From Macrococcoides epidermidis (GTDB lineage: Bacteria; Bacillota; Bacilli; Staphylococcales; Staphylococcaceae), in the NCBI RefSeq assembly GCF_042659445.1, contig NZ_JBHSSR010000009.1: 64,000 bases of DNA, one strand, 5' to 3'. The notes beneath the pieces were generated by a model. It worked only from the letters and a program-made list of their open reading frames with translations. It was not told the origin of the DNA and ran no database searches. A program made the position numbers and the translations under genes. Within the stretch, counting starts at the first letter, position 1. The number at the start of each line of letters is the position of its first letter. Of the stretch, positions 25,178 to 34,622 are shown piece after piece.

Positions 25178-27008
25178 CCCAATCACCGTCATCTAATACT
25201 TCACACGGAAGTGTAATATAAACTGATGTACCGAATCCTTCTTTACTATTTGCCCAAATACGTCCATTATGTGCTTCAATGATTTCTTTACTAATGGCTA
25301 GTCCTAAACCTGTTCCACCCATTTTTCTCGTTCTTGCTTTATCTACTCGGAAGAAACGATCAAAGATTTTATCTACTTTATTCAATGGAATTCCAATACC
25401 ATTATCTTTAATTTGAATGGTCATACGATTAAATAAAGTATTTTGTTTCACGTGGAATTCAACTTTCTTTTTACCTTTTGAATATTTCAATGCATTCGTA
25501 ATCACGTTATCAAATACTTGTGTCATCTTATCCGGATCAATCTCAACGAATATACCCGTCTTCGGAATATCACGAATAAGCGTAGCATTTTTACCTTCAG
25601 ACATTTCAAAACGATTAATAATTTTATGAATGAACATATTGAAATCAATCAGTTCTTTATTAAGATGATCATCTGTGTTATCCATCTTAGACAATTGCAG
25701 TAAGTCATTTACAAGACGAATCATACGATCAGTCTCTTCTCGTGTAACGCTTAAGAATTGGGGTGCTAAATCATCGTCTTTCCATGCACCTTCTTCTAAA
25801 GCTTCTATATAACTGCGCATAGAAGTTAGCGGCGTACGCAATTCATGTGAAACATTGGCTACGAATTCACGACGTTCATTCTCAACGTGGTGTTGTTCAG
25901 TAACATCATGTAATACGGCAATGTAACCCGTAATAAATCCTGTATCCTGAATAATTGTAGAAAATGAAGCACGCACAATTAACTGCTCTTTCTCATTAAG
26001 GTCAATAACAATACCACCAGCGATATCTTGTAATTCATCTAACGAATAATGCTCTTCAATATTTAAAATATCTAATACGTGACGACCTTCTACTTCATCT
26101 TTATTCATATCGAGCATCTTTAATGCCATTTCATTTACAATACGTACACGTCCACGTCTATCCGTCGCAATAACACCATCAGACATGTGTGTAATTACAG
26201 AATCAAGACGACGTTTCTCACTTTCAGTGTTCGCTTGTGCTTCCTGCACACGTTTCGATAAGTTATTAAATGTTAAAGCAAGTTCACCGATTTCATCATT
26301 TCCATAAACTTTAACACGATTTGTATAATTACCCTTTGACATTTCTAATGCCTGATTACGCATATCTGAAATTGGTTTCGTAATAGTGCGGGCAATAAAG
26401 AATCCTAATATGATTGTTATTAATAAAGACAATCCTGTACCGATAATAAAGATACTGTTAATCTTCATAAGTTGTGCGTAAACCGGTTCAATGGACTCCT
26501 CGACATGGATAACACCTAAAATTTTATTGTTATCTTTGATCGGGAAATTTTTAATCCAGACACGTACTTTACCACCGGGATCATCACGCAGTTTTACACG
26601 ATCATTTGTTTTACCTAAAGAAAGAGACATTTTAATCTGGCTATCATTAATCTTTTGATTAATACTCTCACGGTTTGAATCGCTACTTGTCGCTAAAATA
26701 ACTTCTGAATTATCAACATAACGGATTGTATCGATTTCTGTACGCAATGCATATTCATCAACAGTCTTTTGAATCTCTCGTTGTATTCTATTCGGTGTTT
26801 TTTTATTTTCTTTATATATATTTCTTATATCATAATTGATTGATTTTATTTGCTGGTTAATATTTGTTTCAAAGTTTTTCGTTAACTCTTTTTCTAAGTT
26901 ATTCGTAAAATATAACCCAATAATCTGCATACCGATAATAATAAGTAATACATAGATTACAACGAGTTTAATGTGCAAAGATTGAAGCTTTTTATATAAC
27001 GTTTTCAT
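25170..27008 (-). CDS. walK: WalK sensor histidine kinase
   Basis: A 612-residue essential sensor of the WalRK system, which controls autolysins and wall turnover. Layout: membrane helix 1 (about 14-33), extracellular Cache/PAS-like domain (about 35-180), membrane helix 2 (about 183-203), HAMP (about 204-256), cytoplasmic PAS (about 262-370), then the histidine kinase core. The phosphorylated His388 lies in VSHELRTPLTSM, and the ATP site has NALKYSKG, DNGIGI and GGTGLGLAISKEI. The gap to walR is six bases. A ParB-site-like palindrome lies in this gene at 25,444. Confidence 0.96.
   Translation of the reverse strand: MKTLYKKLQSLHIKLVVIYVLLIIIGMQIIGLYFTNNLEKELTKNFETNINQQIKSINYDIRNIYKENKKTPNRIQREIQKTVDEYALRTEIDTIRYVDNSEVILATSSDSNRESINQKINDSQIKMSLSLGKTNDRVKLRDDPGGKVRVWIKNFPIKDNNKILGVIHVEESIEPVYAQLMKINSIFIIGTGLSLLITIILGFFIARTITKPISDMRNQALEMSKGNYTNRVKVYGNDEIGELALTFNNLSKRVQEAQANTESEKRRLDSVITHMSDGVIATDRRGRVRIVNEMALKMLDMNKDEVEGRHVLDILNIEEHYSLDELQDIAGGIVIDLNEKEQLIVRASFSTIIQDTGFITGYIAVLHDVTEQHHVENERREFVANVSHELRTPLTSMRSYIEALEEGAWKDDDLAPQFLSVTREETDRMIRLVNDLLQLSKMDNTDDHLNKELIDFNMFIHKIINRFEMSEGKNATLIRDIPKTGIFVEIDPDKMTQVFDNVITNALKYSKGKKKVEFHVKQNTLFNRMTIQIKDNGIGIPLNKVDKIFDRFFRVDKARTRKMGGTGLGLAISKEIIEAHNGRIWANSKEGFGTSVYITLPCEVLDDGDWDV
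25444..25459. promoter_or_regulatory. Candidate parS (ParB-binding) site inside walK
   Basis: TGTTTCACGTGGAATT contains the palindromic parS core TT-C-CACGTG-GAA pattern (TTTCACGTGGAA) and differs from the consensus tgtttCACGTGaaaca at three outer or inner positions. It is about 28 kb from oriC, within the range where parS sites occur. I found no better copy elsewhere in the window by eye. Confidence 0.4.
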
Positions 27009-27014
27009 TCTGCA

Positions 27015-27716
27015 CTACTCCTGCGTTTGTAAGAAGTATCCTACACCACGACGTGTTACGATATATTCCGGATGGCTTGCATCATCTTCAATTTTTTCAC
27101 GTAATCTACGGATAGTAACGTCCACTGTACGCACATCTCCAAAATAATCATAACCCCATACTGTTTGCAGTAAGTGTTCACGCGTCATTACCTGCCCGAT
27201 ATGTTTTGCTAAGTAATGGAATAGCTCAAACTCACGATGCGTAAGTTCGATATCTACACCACGCTTTTTAATAGAATATGCTTCAGGATAAACGATAATA
27301 TCTTTAATAACGATATCTGTCGACTCTTCTTTTTCTTCAGTTTGTGCCTGTGTGTAATGACGACGTAAATTCGCTTTAACACGGGCAATCAATTCGCGTG
27401 TTGAGAATGGTTTCGTAACATAATCGTCAGCGCCTAACTCTAAGCCTAATACTTTATCAATTTCAGAGTCTTTAGCTGTTAACATAATAATCGGCATATC
27501 ATATTTCTTACGCACCTCACGACATACTTCCATACCATCACGACCAGGTAACATGATATCTAACAATACGATATCTGGTTGCACATCATAGATAAGATCT
27601 ACAGCATCATCACCGTCATAAGCAACATGTACTTCATAGCCTTCTTTTTTCAAGTTAAATTCTAATATATCTGCAATCGGTTTTTCATCATCTACAACAA
27701 CGATTTTTCTCGACAT
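27015..27716 (-). CDS. walR: WalR response regulator
   Basis: A 233-residue OmpR-type regulator. The receiver domain has VVVDDEKPI, the phosphorylated Asp53 in LLDIMLPGRDG and Lys in VTKPF. The C-terminal winged helix ends VDVTIRRLREKIEDDASHPE then YIVTRRGVGYFL. It activates cell-wall hydrolase genes and is essential in relatives. It is the first gene of the walRKHIJ operon, starting behind GGGACGCC, with its promoter in the 27,717-27,815 gap. Both conserved domains are complete. Confidence 0.97.
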   Translation of the reverse strand: MSRKIVVVDDEKPIADILEFNLKKEGYEVHVAYDGDDAVDLIYDVQPDIVLLDIMLPGRDGMEVCREVRKKYDMPIIMLTAKDSEIDKVLGLELGADDYVTKPFSTRELIARVKANLRRHYTQAQTEEKEESTDIVIKDIIVYPEAYSIKKRGVDIELTHREFELFHYLAKHIGQVMTREHLLQTVWGYDYFGDVRTVDVTIRRLREKIEDDASHPEYIVTRRGVGYFLQTQE

Positions 27717-27815
27717 TGGCGTCCCTCTTCTCTGGTAAAATTCAATAATATCCTACTCTATAATTTACCACTGTTTTGTACTTTTTTCTATAAGGTCGCA
27801 TTTTATACCTTCCAC

Positions 27816-27850
27816 ATAAAAAAAGAAGCTAGACAAAAGTCTAACTTCTA
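27816..27850 (-). terminator. Terminator of the tRNA-Glu/tRNA-Asp unit
   Basis: On the minus strand AGAAG-TAGAC pairs with GTCTA-CTTCT around four T, followed by seven T. Confidence 0.8.
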
Positions 27851-27886
27851 AATATGAATGAGTAAGGCGATTGCCTTACTAATTAG

Positions 27887-27959
27887 CGGTCCCGACGGGA
27901 ATCGAACCCGCGATCTCCTGCGTGACAGGCAGGCATGTTAACCGCTACACCACGGGACC
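27887..27959 (-). tRNA. tRNA-Asp (GTC)
   Basis: A cloverleaf of 73 bases on the minus strand. The acceptor stem GGTCCCG pairs with CGGGACC, the anticodon arm CCTGC-CTGTCAC-GCAGG gives anticodon GTC, and the T-arm is CGGG-TTCGATT-CCCG. The 3' CCA is not encoded. It is paired with tRNA-Glu next to purA, as in staphylococci. Confidence 0.95.
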
Positions 27960-27976
27960 TAATGTATTAAATTAAA

Positions 27977-28051
27977 TGGTGACCCCTACGGGATTCGAAC
28001 CCGTGTTACCGCCGTGAAAGGGCGGTGTCTTAACCGCTTGACCAAGGGGCC
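27977..28051 (-). tRNA. tRNA-Glu (TTC)
   Basis: A 75-base tRNA on the minus strand including an encoded CCA. The acceptor GGCCCCT pairs with AGGGGTC, the anticodon arm CCGCC-CTTTCAC-GGCGG gives TTC, and the T-arm is CGGG-TTCGAAT-CCCG. Seventeen bases separate it from the tRNA-Asp gene, so the two share a transcript and terminator. Confidence 0.95.
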
Positions 28052-28181
28052 TTTAATTAATAGCACAAGATTGATTATAGCATGTTGAATTTACATTTAT
28101 CAAGCATTATTTTTAAAAAATATTAAAAAATTTAGTATAATTGATATATATACTCTGAATTATTAAAGAAAGGAGCATGTT

Positions 28182-29069
28182 ATGTCGATACCCTTGGAAA
28201 AAGTGGTAAAACAACACAACAAGCTGCCTTTAAAAGAAAAGATTAAGCGTTTTTCTTTCATTACTTTAGGTGCAATTCTCATGGCAGTGGCACTCGAACT
28301 CTTTTTAGTACCTAACAAATTACTCGATGGAGGTATTGTAGGTATTTCAATTATGGCTTCACATTTACTTGAACTACCTCTTGGATTATTTATCTTTTTA
28401 ATAAATATCCCATTCTTTTACCTAGGATATAAACAAATCGGTAAAACATTTGCTCTATCAACTTTATATGCCATTACTATTTTATCAATTGGTACAGCTC
28501 TATTACATCCCGTTCCTCCTTTTGCGGATGAGAAATTTCTAGTTACTATCTTTGGTGGGGTGATTCTTGGCCTTGGTGTTGGACTCGTCATTCGTTATGG
28601 TGGTTCATTAGATGGCACTGAAATTCTTGCCATTCTTATTAGTAATAAATCTCCGTTTTCAGTCGGAGAAATCGTTATGGTTATTAATTTCTTCATCTAT
28701 GTTGCTGCCGGATTCATCTTTACATGGGAATCAGCAATGTATTCAGTAATCGCCTATTTTATTGCTTTTAAAACGATTGATATCGTCCAGCAAGGTTTAG
28801 ATGAATCTAAATCTGTCTGGATTATAAGTGATCAGCACGAAGAAATTGGTGATGCTATTAATGACCGTTTAGGTCGTGGTGTTACATATTTAACTGGAGA
28901 AGGTGCTTATACTGGTGAAGATAAGAAAGTTATCTTCTGTGTCATTACTCGTCTAGAAGAATTTAAATTAAAAGACATCGTTAATCATTATGATGAAAGT
29001 GCATTTGTTGCAATCGGCAACGTATCGGAAGTTAAAGGCGGAAGATTCAAAAAGAGAGATATTCATTAA
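28182..29069 (+). CDS. YitT-family membrane protein (DUF161/DUF2179)
   Basis: A 295-residue protein with five to six membrane helices in the first two thirds: ITLGAILMAVALELFLVP, LGLFIFLINIPFFYLGY, VTIFGGVILGLGVGLVI and VINFFIYVAAGFIF. A cytoplasmic C-terminal domain (about 210-290, VWIISDQHEEIGDAINDRLG and VKGGRFKKRDIH) matches the DUF2179 part of the family. Function is not established; members are widespread in Firmicutes. It starts at ATG behind AAAGGAGC. It is the only plus-strand gene in this stretch, convergent with purA. Confidence 0.88.
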   Translation: MSIPLEKVVKQHNKLPLKEKIKRFSFITLGAILMAVALELFLVPNKLLDGGIVGISIMASHLLELPLGLFIFLINIPFFYLGYKQIGKTFALSTLYAITILSIGTALLHPVPPFADEKFLVTIFGGVILGLGVGLVIRYGGSLDGTEILAILISNKSPFSVGEIVMVINFFIYVAAGFIFTWESAMYSVIAYFIAFKTIDIVQQGLDESKSVWIISDQHEEIGDAINDRLGRGVTYLTGEGAYTGEDKKVIFCVITRLEEFKLKDIVNHYDESAFVAIGNVSEVKGGRFKKRDIH

Positions 29070-29077
29070 AACATACA

Positions 29078-29130
29078 AAAATAGCAATAAAGTAGTCTAT
29101 TTTAATAGATTCCTTTATTGCTATTTTTAT
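29078..29130. terminator. Bidirectional terminator between yitT-like gene and purA
   Basis: ATAGCAATAAAG pairs with CTTTATTGCTAT with an inner stem (tctat/atagat), flanked by A and T runs on each side. Confidence 0.8.
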
Positions 29131-29150
29131 ATTTATCATTTATCTAAAGC

Positions 29151-30446
29151 TTATTTATCAGTTTGCCATAAATCTTCAAGTAAGTTTGTTTGCGTTCTAT
29201 CTGGTCCTACTGAGAAGATAGAAATCTTAACATTACATAATTCAGAAATACGCTCTAAATAACGACGTGCATTATCTGGTAATTCTTCCATCGTCTTAAC
29301 ACCAGTAACATCTTCAGTCCATCCAGGTAACTCTTCAAATACTGGCTTACAACGATTTAATGCATTTAAGTTAGCAGGGTATTCAGTAATAATTTCACCA
29401 TCTAATTCGTATGCCGTACAGATTTTAACAGTTTCTAAACCTGTTAATACATCAATAGAGTTAATTGATAAATCTGTAATACCACTCGCACGACGTGAAT
29501 GACGTAATACAACTGAATCAAACCAACCTACTCGGCGTGGACGTCCTGTTGTTGTACCGTATTCACGACCTACTTCACGGATATGGTGCCCATCTTCATC
29601 GAATAGTTCAGTTGGGAATGGCCCATCTCCTACACGTGATGTATAAGCTTTACATACGCCTACAACTTTATCAACAAAAGTTGGTCCTACACCAGTACCA
29701 ACTGTTACGTTACCTGCAATCGGGTTACTTGATGTAACAAATGGATACGTACCATGATCGATATCAAGCATCACACCTTGTGCACCTTCAAACAATACTT
29801 TTTCTTCTGCTTCGAAAGCGTCATCTAATACTTTTGCAGTGTCCACTGTGTATTGTTTCAATCGTTGTCCTGCAGCAAAGTAAGGTTCAAAGATTTCATC
29901 AAAAGTGAATCCTTCAGCATTGAACATTTTTTCGAATAATTCATTTTTAGCGTTTAAGTTTTCTTCTAACTTTGCTCTAAATGTTTCTTCGTCCAATAAA
30001 TCAGCCATACGAATCCCGATACGTTGTACTTTATCAACATATGCCGGTCCAATACCTTTTTTCGTTGTACCGATTTTATTGTCGCCACGCTTTTCTTCTT
30101 CTAATTCATCTTGTTTTAAATGGTACGGTAAAATAACTTGGGCACGATTTGAGATACGTAAGTTATCTGTACTTATACCACGTTCATTTAATGCATCTAA
30201 TTCTTTTAATAAAGCAACCGGATCTACAACAACGCCATTACCGATTACTGATAATTTATCTGAATAGAAAATTCCTGATGGTACTAAGTGTAATTTATAC
30301 GTTTCTCCACCGAATTTAATAGTATGACCTGCATTATTACCACCTGAAAAACGAGCAATCACATTTGCCTGTTCAGCTAAAAAATCTGTGATTTTACCTT
30401 TACCTTCGTCTCCCCACTGCGTCCCAACAACTACGATTGATGACAT
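29151..30446 (-). CDS. purA: Adenylosuccinate synthetase
   Basis: Converts IMP, aspartate and GTP to adenylosuccinate, the first step from IMP to AMP. The 431-residue protein is full length. It begins MSSIVVVGTQWGDEGKGKIT with the GTP P-loop, then RFSGGNNAGHTI with the catalytic His, GIGPAYVDK, and GTTTGRPRRVGWFD. It starts behind GGAGGTGCACGC. A PurR box lies upstream. It is transcribed away from oriC with tRNA-Glu/Asp and walR beyond it, which is staphylococcal order. Confidence 0.97.
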   Translation of the reverse strand: MSSIVVVGTQWGDEGKGKITDFLAEQANVIARFSGGNNAGHTIKFGGETYKLHLVPSGIFYSDKLSVIGNGVVVDPVALLKELDALNERGISTDNLRISNRAQVILPYHLKQDELEEEKRGDNKIGTTKKGIGPAYVDKVQRIGIRMADLLDEETFRAKLEENLNAKNELFEKMFNAEGFTFDEIFEPYFAAGQRLKQYTVDTAKVLDDAFEAEEKVLFEGAQGVMLDIDHGTYPFVTSSNPIAGNVTVGTGVGPTFVDKVVGVCKAYTSRVGDGPFPTELFDEDGHHIREVGREYGTTTGRPRRVGWFDSVVLRHSRRASGITDLSINSIDVLTGLETVKICTAYELDGEIITEYPANLNALNRCKPVFEELPGWTEDVTGVKTMEELPDNARRYLERISELCNVKISIFSVGPDRTQTNLLEDLWQTDK

Positions 30447-30514
30447 GCGTGCACCTCCAAATTTTCTTGACTAACCTTAGCCATTCTATCAATATATAGC
30501 TGAAAAATCAACCA

Positions 30515-30537
30515 AAAACCGAACATTAATAATTATA
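30515..30537 (-). promoter_or_regulatory. PurBox and -10 element of purA
   Basis: AAAACCGAACATT at 30,515-30,527 matches the PurR-binding box AWWWCCGAACWWT at every position. A TATAAT (-10) on the minus strand lies at 30,532-30,537, so the box is close to the transcription start. I did not find the second, inverted box usual for PurR sites. The rest of 30,447-30,710 is AT-rich with no gene. Confidence 0.7.
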
Positions 30538-30709
30538 CATAATTTTTCCTCATGAATTAAGGTTTTATGTATTTAGGAATGTATAAATGAATATTTTTCT
30601 TTATTGCATTTGATTTATACTGTTTTTTCGTTTTGAAATTTAATATTTTTATTCAAAAATCAATATAATAAGTACAAACATTCATGAAATTTATTTGTAA
30701 ATTACAAAC

Positions 30710-30759
30710 AAAAACACGTACTTTAAATATATCCTTTGATTTAAAGTACGTGTTTTATA
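30710..30759 (-). terminator. Terminator of dnaB
   Basis: AAAACACGTACTTTAAA pairs perfectly with TTTAAAGTACGTGTTTT around a 12-base loop. On the minus strand TTTTTG follows. Confidence 0.85.
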
Positions 30760-30765
30760 GTTTTT

Positions 30766-32163
30766 TTACATCATATCCGCATGTGCATAATCAATATCAG
30801 TAAATTTGTTATATTGTTTCAAGAAGTGCAGTTTAACAGTCCCTGTAGGACCGTTACGCTGCTTGGCGATAATAATTTCTATCTCCCCATTCTCATCTTG
30901 TGCACCTGCATCAACTTCCACTTCTTCGCCATCTTCGCCTTGTCCACGGTTATAATAATCATCACGATACAAGAAGGCAACAATATCCGCATCTTGTTCA
31001 ATCGATCCGGATTCACGAATATCACTCATCATCGGACGCTTATCTTGTCGTTGTTCTACACCACGAGATAACTGAGATAAAGCGATCACAGGACATTCTA
31101 ATTCACGTGCTAATGCTTTTAACATACGTGAAATTTCAGAGACTTCTTGTTGTCTATTTTCACTTGAGCGACTTCCAGACCCTTGAATCAACTGTAGATA
31201 GTCAATCAATATCATATCCAGTCCATGTTCCTGATGAAGTCGTCTGCATTTTGAACGGATATCTGTAATACGAATCCCTGGCGTATCATCAATAAAAATA
31301 TTTGTTCGAGATAATTTACCAACAGCGACTGTGAAACGATTCCAATCTTCTCCGTCCATCTGTCCAGTACGCAGACGATTTGAATCAACATTCCCTGTGC
31401 TACAAATCATACGTGTCGCAAGTTGATCCGCACCCATCTCAAGACTAAATATCGCTACCGTATACGGATGATCATTTGTAGCCACCTGTGTGGCAATATT
31501 TAAAGCGAACGCTGTCTTCCCAACTGATGGTCGTGCAGCAATAATAATCAGATCATTACGGTTAAAACCTGCAGTCATCTGATCCAGGTCACGATATCCG
31601 GTTGGTATGCCTGGCGTTTGCCCTTTATTATTATCAAGTTCTTCCGCATTATTAAAGACTTGTGTTAACACGTCTTTAATTTCTTTAAATCCATCTGCGC
31701 CTCGATTGGTTGATACTTCCATTATACGTTTTTCAGCATCTGCAAGTAATGTTTCCAAATCAAGTGACTCATTATACCCATCTGCCATAATACTATCAGC
31801 AACATGAATTAAACGACGCTTTACAGCATCACGGTAAACAATATCCACATAGAAATCAACGTTTCTAGCAGTAGGAACTTTCTCTGACAATTCAATAAGA
31901 TAAAGTTCACCGCCACTCGCTTCAAGCGTTCCGTCCTGCGTCATTTGATTCATAACAGTGATGATATCTACAACATCGTTTTGTTCAGATAAAGTAAGCA
32001 TTGCCTGGAATATATTCTGATGACTTTGTCTGTAAAAATGTAGCGGCAATAATGTTTCAAGCACAGAAGATAATACTTCATTATCAATAAAGATAGCACC
32101 TAATACAGATTGCTCAGCTGTTAAATTAAAAGGCAGTTTCTTACCTTCAAGATAATCTGACAT
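30766..32163 (-). CDS. dnaB: Replicative DNA helicase DnaB (DnaC in Bacillus nomenclature)
   Basis: Hexameric 5'-3' helicase of the replication fork; 465 residues, full length. The N-terminal domain (LPFNLTAEQSVLGAIFIDNE, about 12-110) binds primase. The RecA-like C-domain has Walker A ARPSVGKTAFALNIA, Walker B MILIDYLQLI and the motifs LSQLSRGVEQRQDKRPMMSD and ESGSIEQDADIV. No intein. It starts at ATG behind GAGGATAAT, 18 bases downstream of rplI in the gdpP-rplI-dnaB operon. Confidence 0.97.
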   Translation of the reverse strand: MSDYLEGKKLPFNLTAEQSVLGAIFIDNEVLSSVLETLLPLHFYRQSHQNIFQAMLTLSEQNDVVDIITVMNQMTQDGTLEASGGELYLIELSEKVPTARNVDFYVDIVYRDAVKRRLIHVADSIMADGYNESLDLETLLADAEKRIMEVSTNRGADGFKEIKDVLTQVFNNAEELDNNKGQTPGIPTGYRDLDQMTAGFNRNDLIIIAARPSVGKTAFALNIATQVATNDHPYTVAIFSLEMGADQLATRMICSTGNVDSNRLRTGQMDGEDWNRFTVAVGKLSRTNIFIDDTPGIRITDIRSKCRRLHQEHGLDMILIDYLQLIQGSGSRSSENRQQEVSEISRMLKALARELECPVIALSQLSRGVEQRQDKRPMMSDIRESGSIEQDADIVAFLYRDDYYNRGQGEDGEEVEVDAGAQDENGEIEIIIAKQRNGPTGTVKLHFLKQYNKFTDIDYAHADMM

Positions 32164-32181
32164 ATTATCCTCCTCGAAATT

Positions 32182-32628
32182 TTATTCTGCTGTAACGTGA
32201 ACTTTTAATGTACCACTTACTTTATTATGTAATTTAACCGGTACATTCGTATAACCTAGACTTCTGATACCATCATGTAAGTCCATTTTACGTTTATCAA
32301 GTTTAATACCGTGTTGCTTATTTAAAGCATCAGCTACTTGTTTAGAACTTACAGATCCAAATAAACGGCCACCTTCACCTGATTTCGCTGTTACTTTTAC
32401 TTCCAGTGATTCTAATTTCTCTTTTAGTTTTTCCGCTTCTTCTAATTCATGTTGCTTATCTAACTCAACACGTTTCTTTTGTGCTTCTAACTGCTTTAAG
32501 TTTCCTGGTGTAGCTTCTACAGCATATTTATTCTTTAATAAGAAGTTATTTGCATAACCTACTGGTACTTCTTTAATTTCGCCTTTTTTACCTTTTCCTT
32601 TAACATCTTGCGTAAATATAACTTTCAT
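32182..32628 (-). CDS. rplI: 50S ribosomal protein L9
   Basis: A 148-residue ribosomal protein. The N-domain starts MKVIFTQDVKGKGKKGEIKE and contains VPVGYANNFLLKNKYAVEAT, followed by the long connecting helix (LKQLEAQKKRVELDKQHELE) and the C-domain with GGRLFGSVSSKQVADAL. It starts two bases after gdpP stops, an organisation kept across Bacillales. Confidence 0.97.
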   Translation of the reverse strand: MKVIFTQDVKGKGKKGEIKEVPVGYANNFLLKNKYAVEATPGNLKQLEAQKKRVELDKQHELEEAEKLKEKLESLEVKVTAKSGEGGRLFGSVSSKQVADALNKQHGIKLDKRKMDLHDGIRSLGYTNVPVKLHNKVSGTLKVHVTAE

Positions 32629-32630
32629 AA

Positions 32631-34598
32631 CTAATCTTCTCCTTCACTTTGTTCATTTATAGTTTGTTGTAATTGCAAAATTGCTTCATTGATCGTGACA
32701 TTTTCAAGTTGTGTTGCAGCATTTGATAAATGACCACCGCCACCCATACTTTCCATAACAAGCTGAACATTTATTTCTCCTAACGATCTCGCAGAAATAC
32801 CGATGACATTCTCTTTTCGCTCTGCCACCACAAAAGATGCTTCAACACCTTCGATACCTAAAAGCTCGTCAGCAGCTTGTGCAACAATAACCGGATGAAT
32901 GATCTCACCTACCGGGCCATGCGCAATTGCTATGCCATTATCTTCTAACTGCACGGTACGAATAATTTCTGAACGTTTAATATACGTTTCAATATCATCC
33001 TTTAAGAAATGCTGACAAAGAATCGTATCAGCACCATGGTTTCTTAAGAAACTTGCTGCATCAAATGTTCTGGAACCTGTACGCAGCGTAAAGTTACGTG
33101 TATCAACAATAATACCGGCAAGCATTACCGTTGCCTCTAAACGCGTCAACTTATGTTCTGTCGGTTGATATTCCAGTAATTCAGTTACAAGCTCTGCTGT
33201 AGAACTTGCATATTGTTCCATATACACAAGCAGTGGACTATCGATAAATGATTCACCACGACGATGATGATCGATCACCACTTTACGATACGCTTTATTT
33301 AATATACTTTCATCAATCACCATTTCAGGTTTATGTGTATCTACGATAACCAATGTCGTCTTCTTCGTCATTAAATTCCATGCTTCTTCAGAAGACACAA
33401 ATATTTCATCGAGCTCAGGTTTTTCTGCAATTTCAGCCATAACACGGGATAAAGTATCATCAACATCATAATCATTTAAAATGATATTTGCCTTTAAATT
33501 GTTCATCTTAGCAAAGCGTGCAACACCAATTGCAGCACCGATCGCATCCATATCAGGACGTTTATGTCCCATAATAATGACGTTTTCACCCTCGATTAAA
33601 ATATCGCGGAGTGCATGAGAGATAACACGTGCTCTAACGCGTGTACGTTTCTCCATAGGATCAGTTTTACCACCATAGAATCGAACGTTTCCATTCATGT
33701 TCTTAATCGCTACCTGATCGCCGCCACGGCCAAGTGCTAAATCTAAACTTGATTGAGCTAAAGTACCAAGATCCAGTAAATTTTCAGAACCTTCACCAAT
33801 ACCGACACTCAAAGTGATATGTGTTTTGATTTCTCGACTTTTATCACGAATATTATCTAATAAATTAAATTTTGTCTCTTCAATTTTATGTAAGATCTTT
33901 TGATTAAAGAACATCATATATTGATCTGATTGGTAACGTTTAATGTATACGTTATTTTCTTCAGCCCATTTATTAATTTCAGTCGACATCATACTATTAA
34001 TTTCCGTACGTTGTGCATCAGCCATGTTTTGTGTAATTTCATCAAAGTTATCCAGGAACAATATTCCAATAATAGGTTTAGCTTCATCATATAATTGTTC
34101 TATTTCAACTTTATCGGTAATATCGAAGAAATACAAAGTATTTAAATTTTCACCATATGTTACTTTAAATTTGTAAGATTCAAAGTTGGCAGTAGCTTCT
34201 TTTACGCCTGTATTTTTAAGTTGATTCAGCAAATTAGGAAACAAATCATGAATAGATTCTGAAATAATAGGGGCAGTAATCTTCTCATTAATAAAATGAT
34301 TATGCCATTCAATATGCTCATTTTCATCTAAAAGAATGACACCGATGGGTAATTCACTAATTGCATAACGTTTTCCCTTATCAATAGATGTTGATAAATT
34401 CGCAATATAAGATTCGTTGTGTCTGATACCATATCTTAAATAGAAAAGACTGATGCACGTGATGACAAAAAGTATGCCGAATGTAACCATCGCTGTCATA
34501 GGATGTACCGTATAAAGTATTCCTGTGACAATAAAAGCTGCGAGACACATAACAATAAATGGCATAATTAATGTTTGCTTATTGTACTTTCTATTCAT
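32631..34598 (-). CDS. gdpP: Cyclic-di-AMP phosphodiesterase GdpP
   Basis: Membrane-bound enzyme that hydrolyses c-di-AMP, with effects on wall stress and beta-lactam tolerance. The 655 residues comprise two membrane helices (about 14-54), a degenerate PAS domain (about 75-165), a degenerate GGDEF domain (about 170-305; the signature motif is absent as usual in this family) and a DHH/DHHA1 domain with HKRPDMDAIGAAIG, VIVDTHKPEM, VIDHHRRGESF and MESMGGGGHLSNAATQ. All metal-binding motifs are present, so it should be active. It follows the DUF2232 gene by 24 bases. Confidence 0.95.
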   Translation of the reverse strand: MNRKYNKQTLIMPFIVMCLAAFIVTGILYTVHPMTAMVTFGILFVITCISLFYLRYGIRHNESYIANLSTSIDKGKRYAISELPIGVILLDENEHIEWHNHFINEKITAPIISESIHDLFPNLLNQLKNTGVKEATANFESYKFKVTYGENLNTLYFFDITDKVEIEQLYDEAKPIIGILFLDNFDEITQNMADAQRTEINSMMSTEINKWAEENNVYIKRYQSDQYMMFFNQKILHKIEETKFNLLDNIRDKSREIKTHITLSVGIGEGSENLLDLGTLAQSSLDLALGRGGDQVAIKNMNGNVRFYGGKTDPMEKRTRVRARVISHALRDILIEGENVIIMGHKRPDMDAIGAAIGVARFAKMNNLKANIILNDYDVDDTLSRVMAEIAEKPELDEIFVSSEEAWNLMTKKTTLVIVDTHKPEMVIDESILNKAYRKVVIDHHRRGESFIDSPLLVYMEQYASSTAELVTELLEYQPTEHKLTRLEATVMLAGIIVDTRNFTLRTGSRTFDAASFLRNHGADTILCQHFLKDDIETYIKRSEIIRTVQLEDNGIAIAHGPVGEIIHPVIVAQAADELLGIEGVEASFVVAERKENVIGISARSLGEINVQLVMESMGGGGHLSNAATQLENVTINEAILQLQQTINEQSEGED

Positions 34599-34622
34599 TG
34601 TGACACCTCATTAAATTATTTA

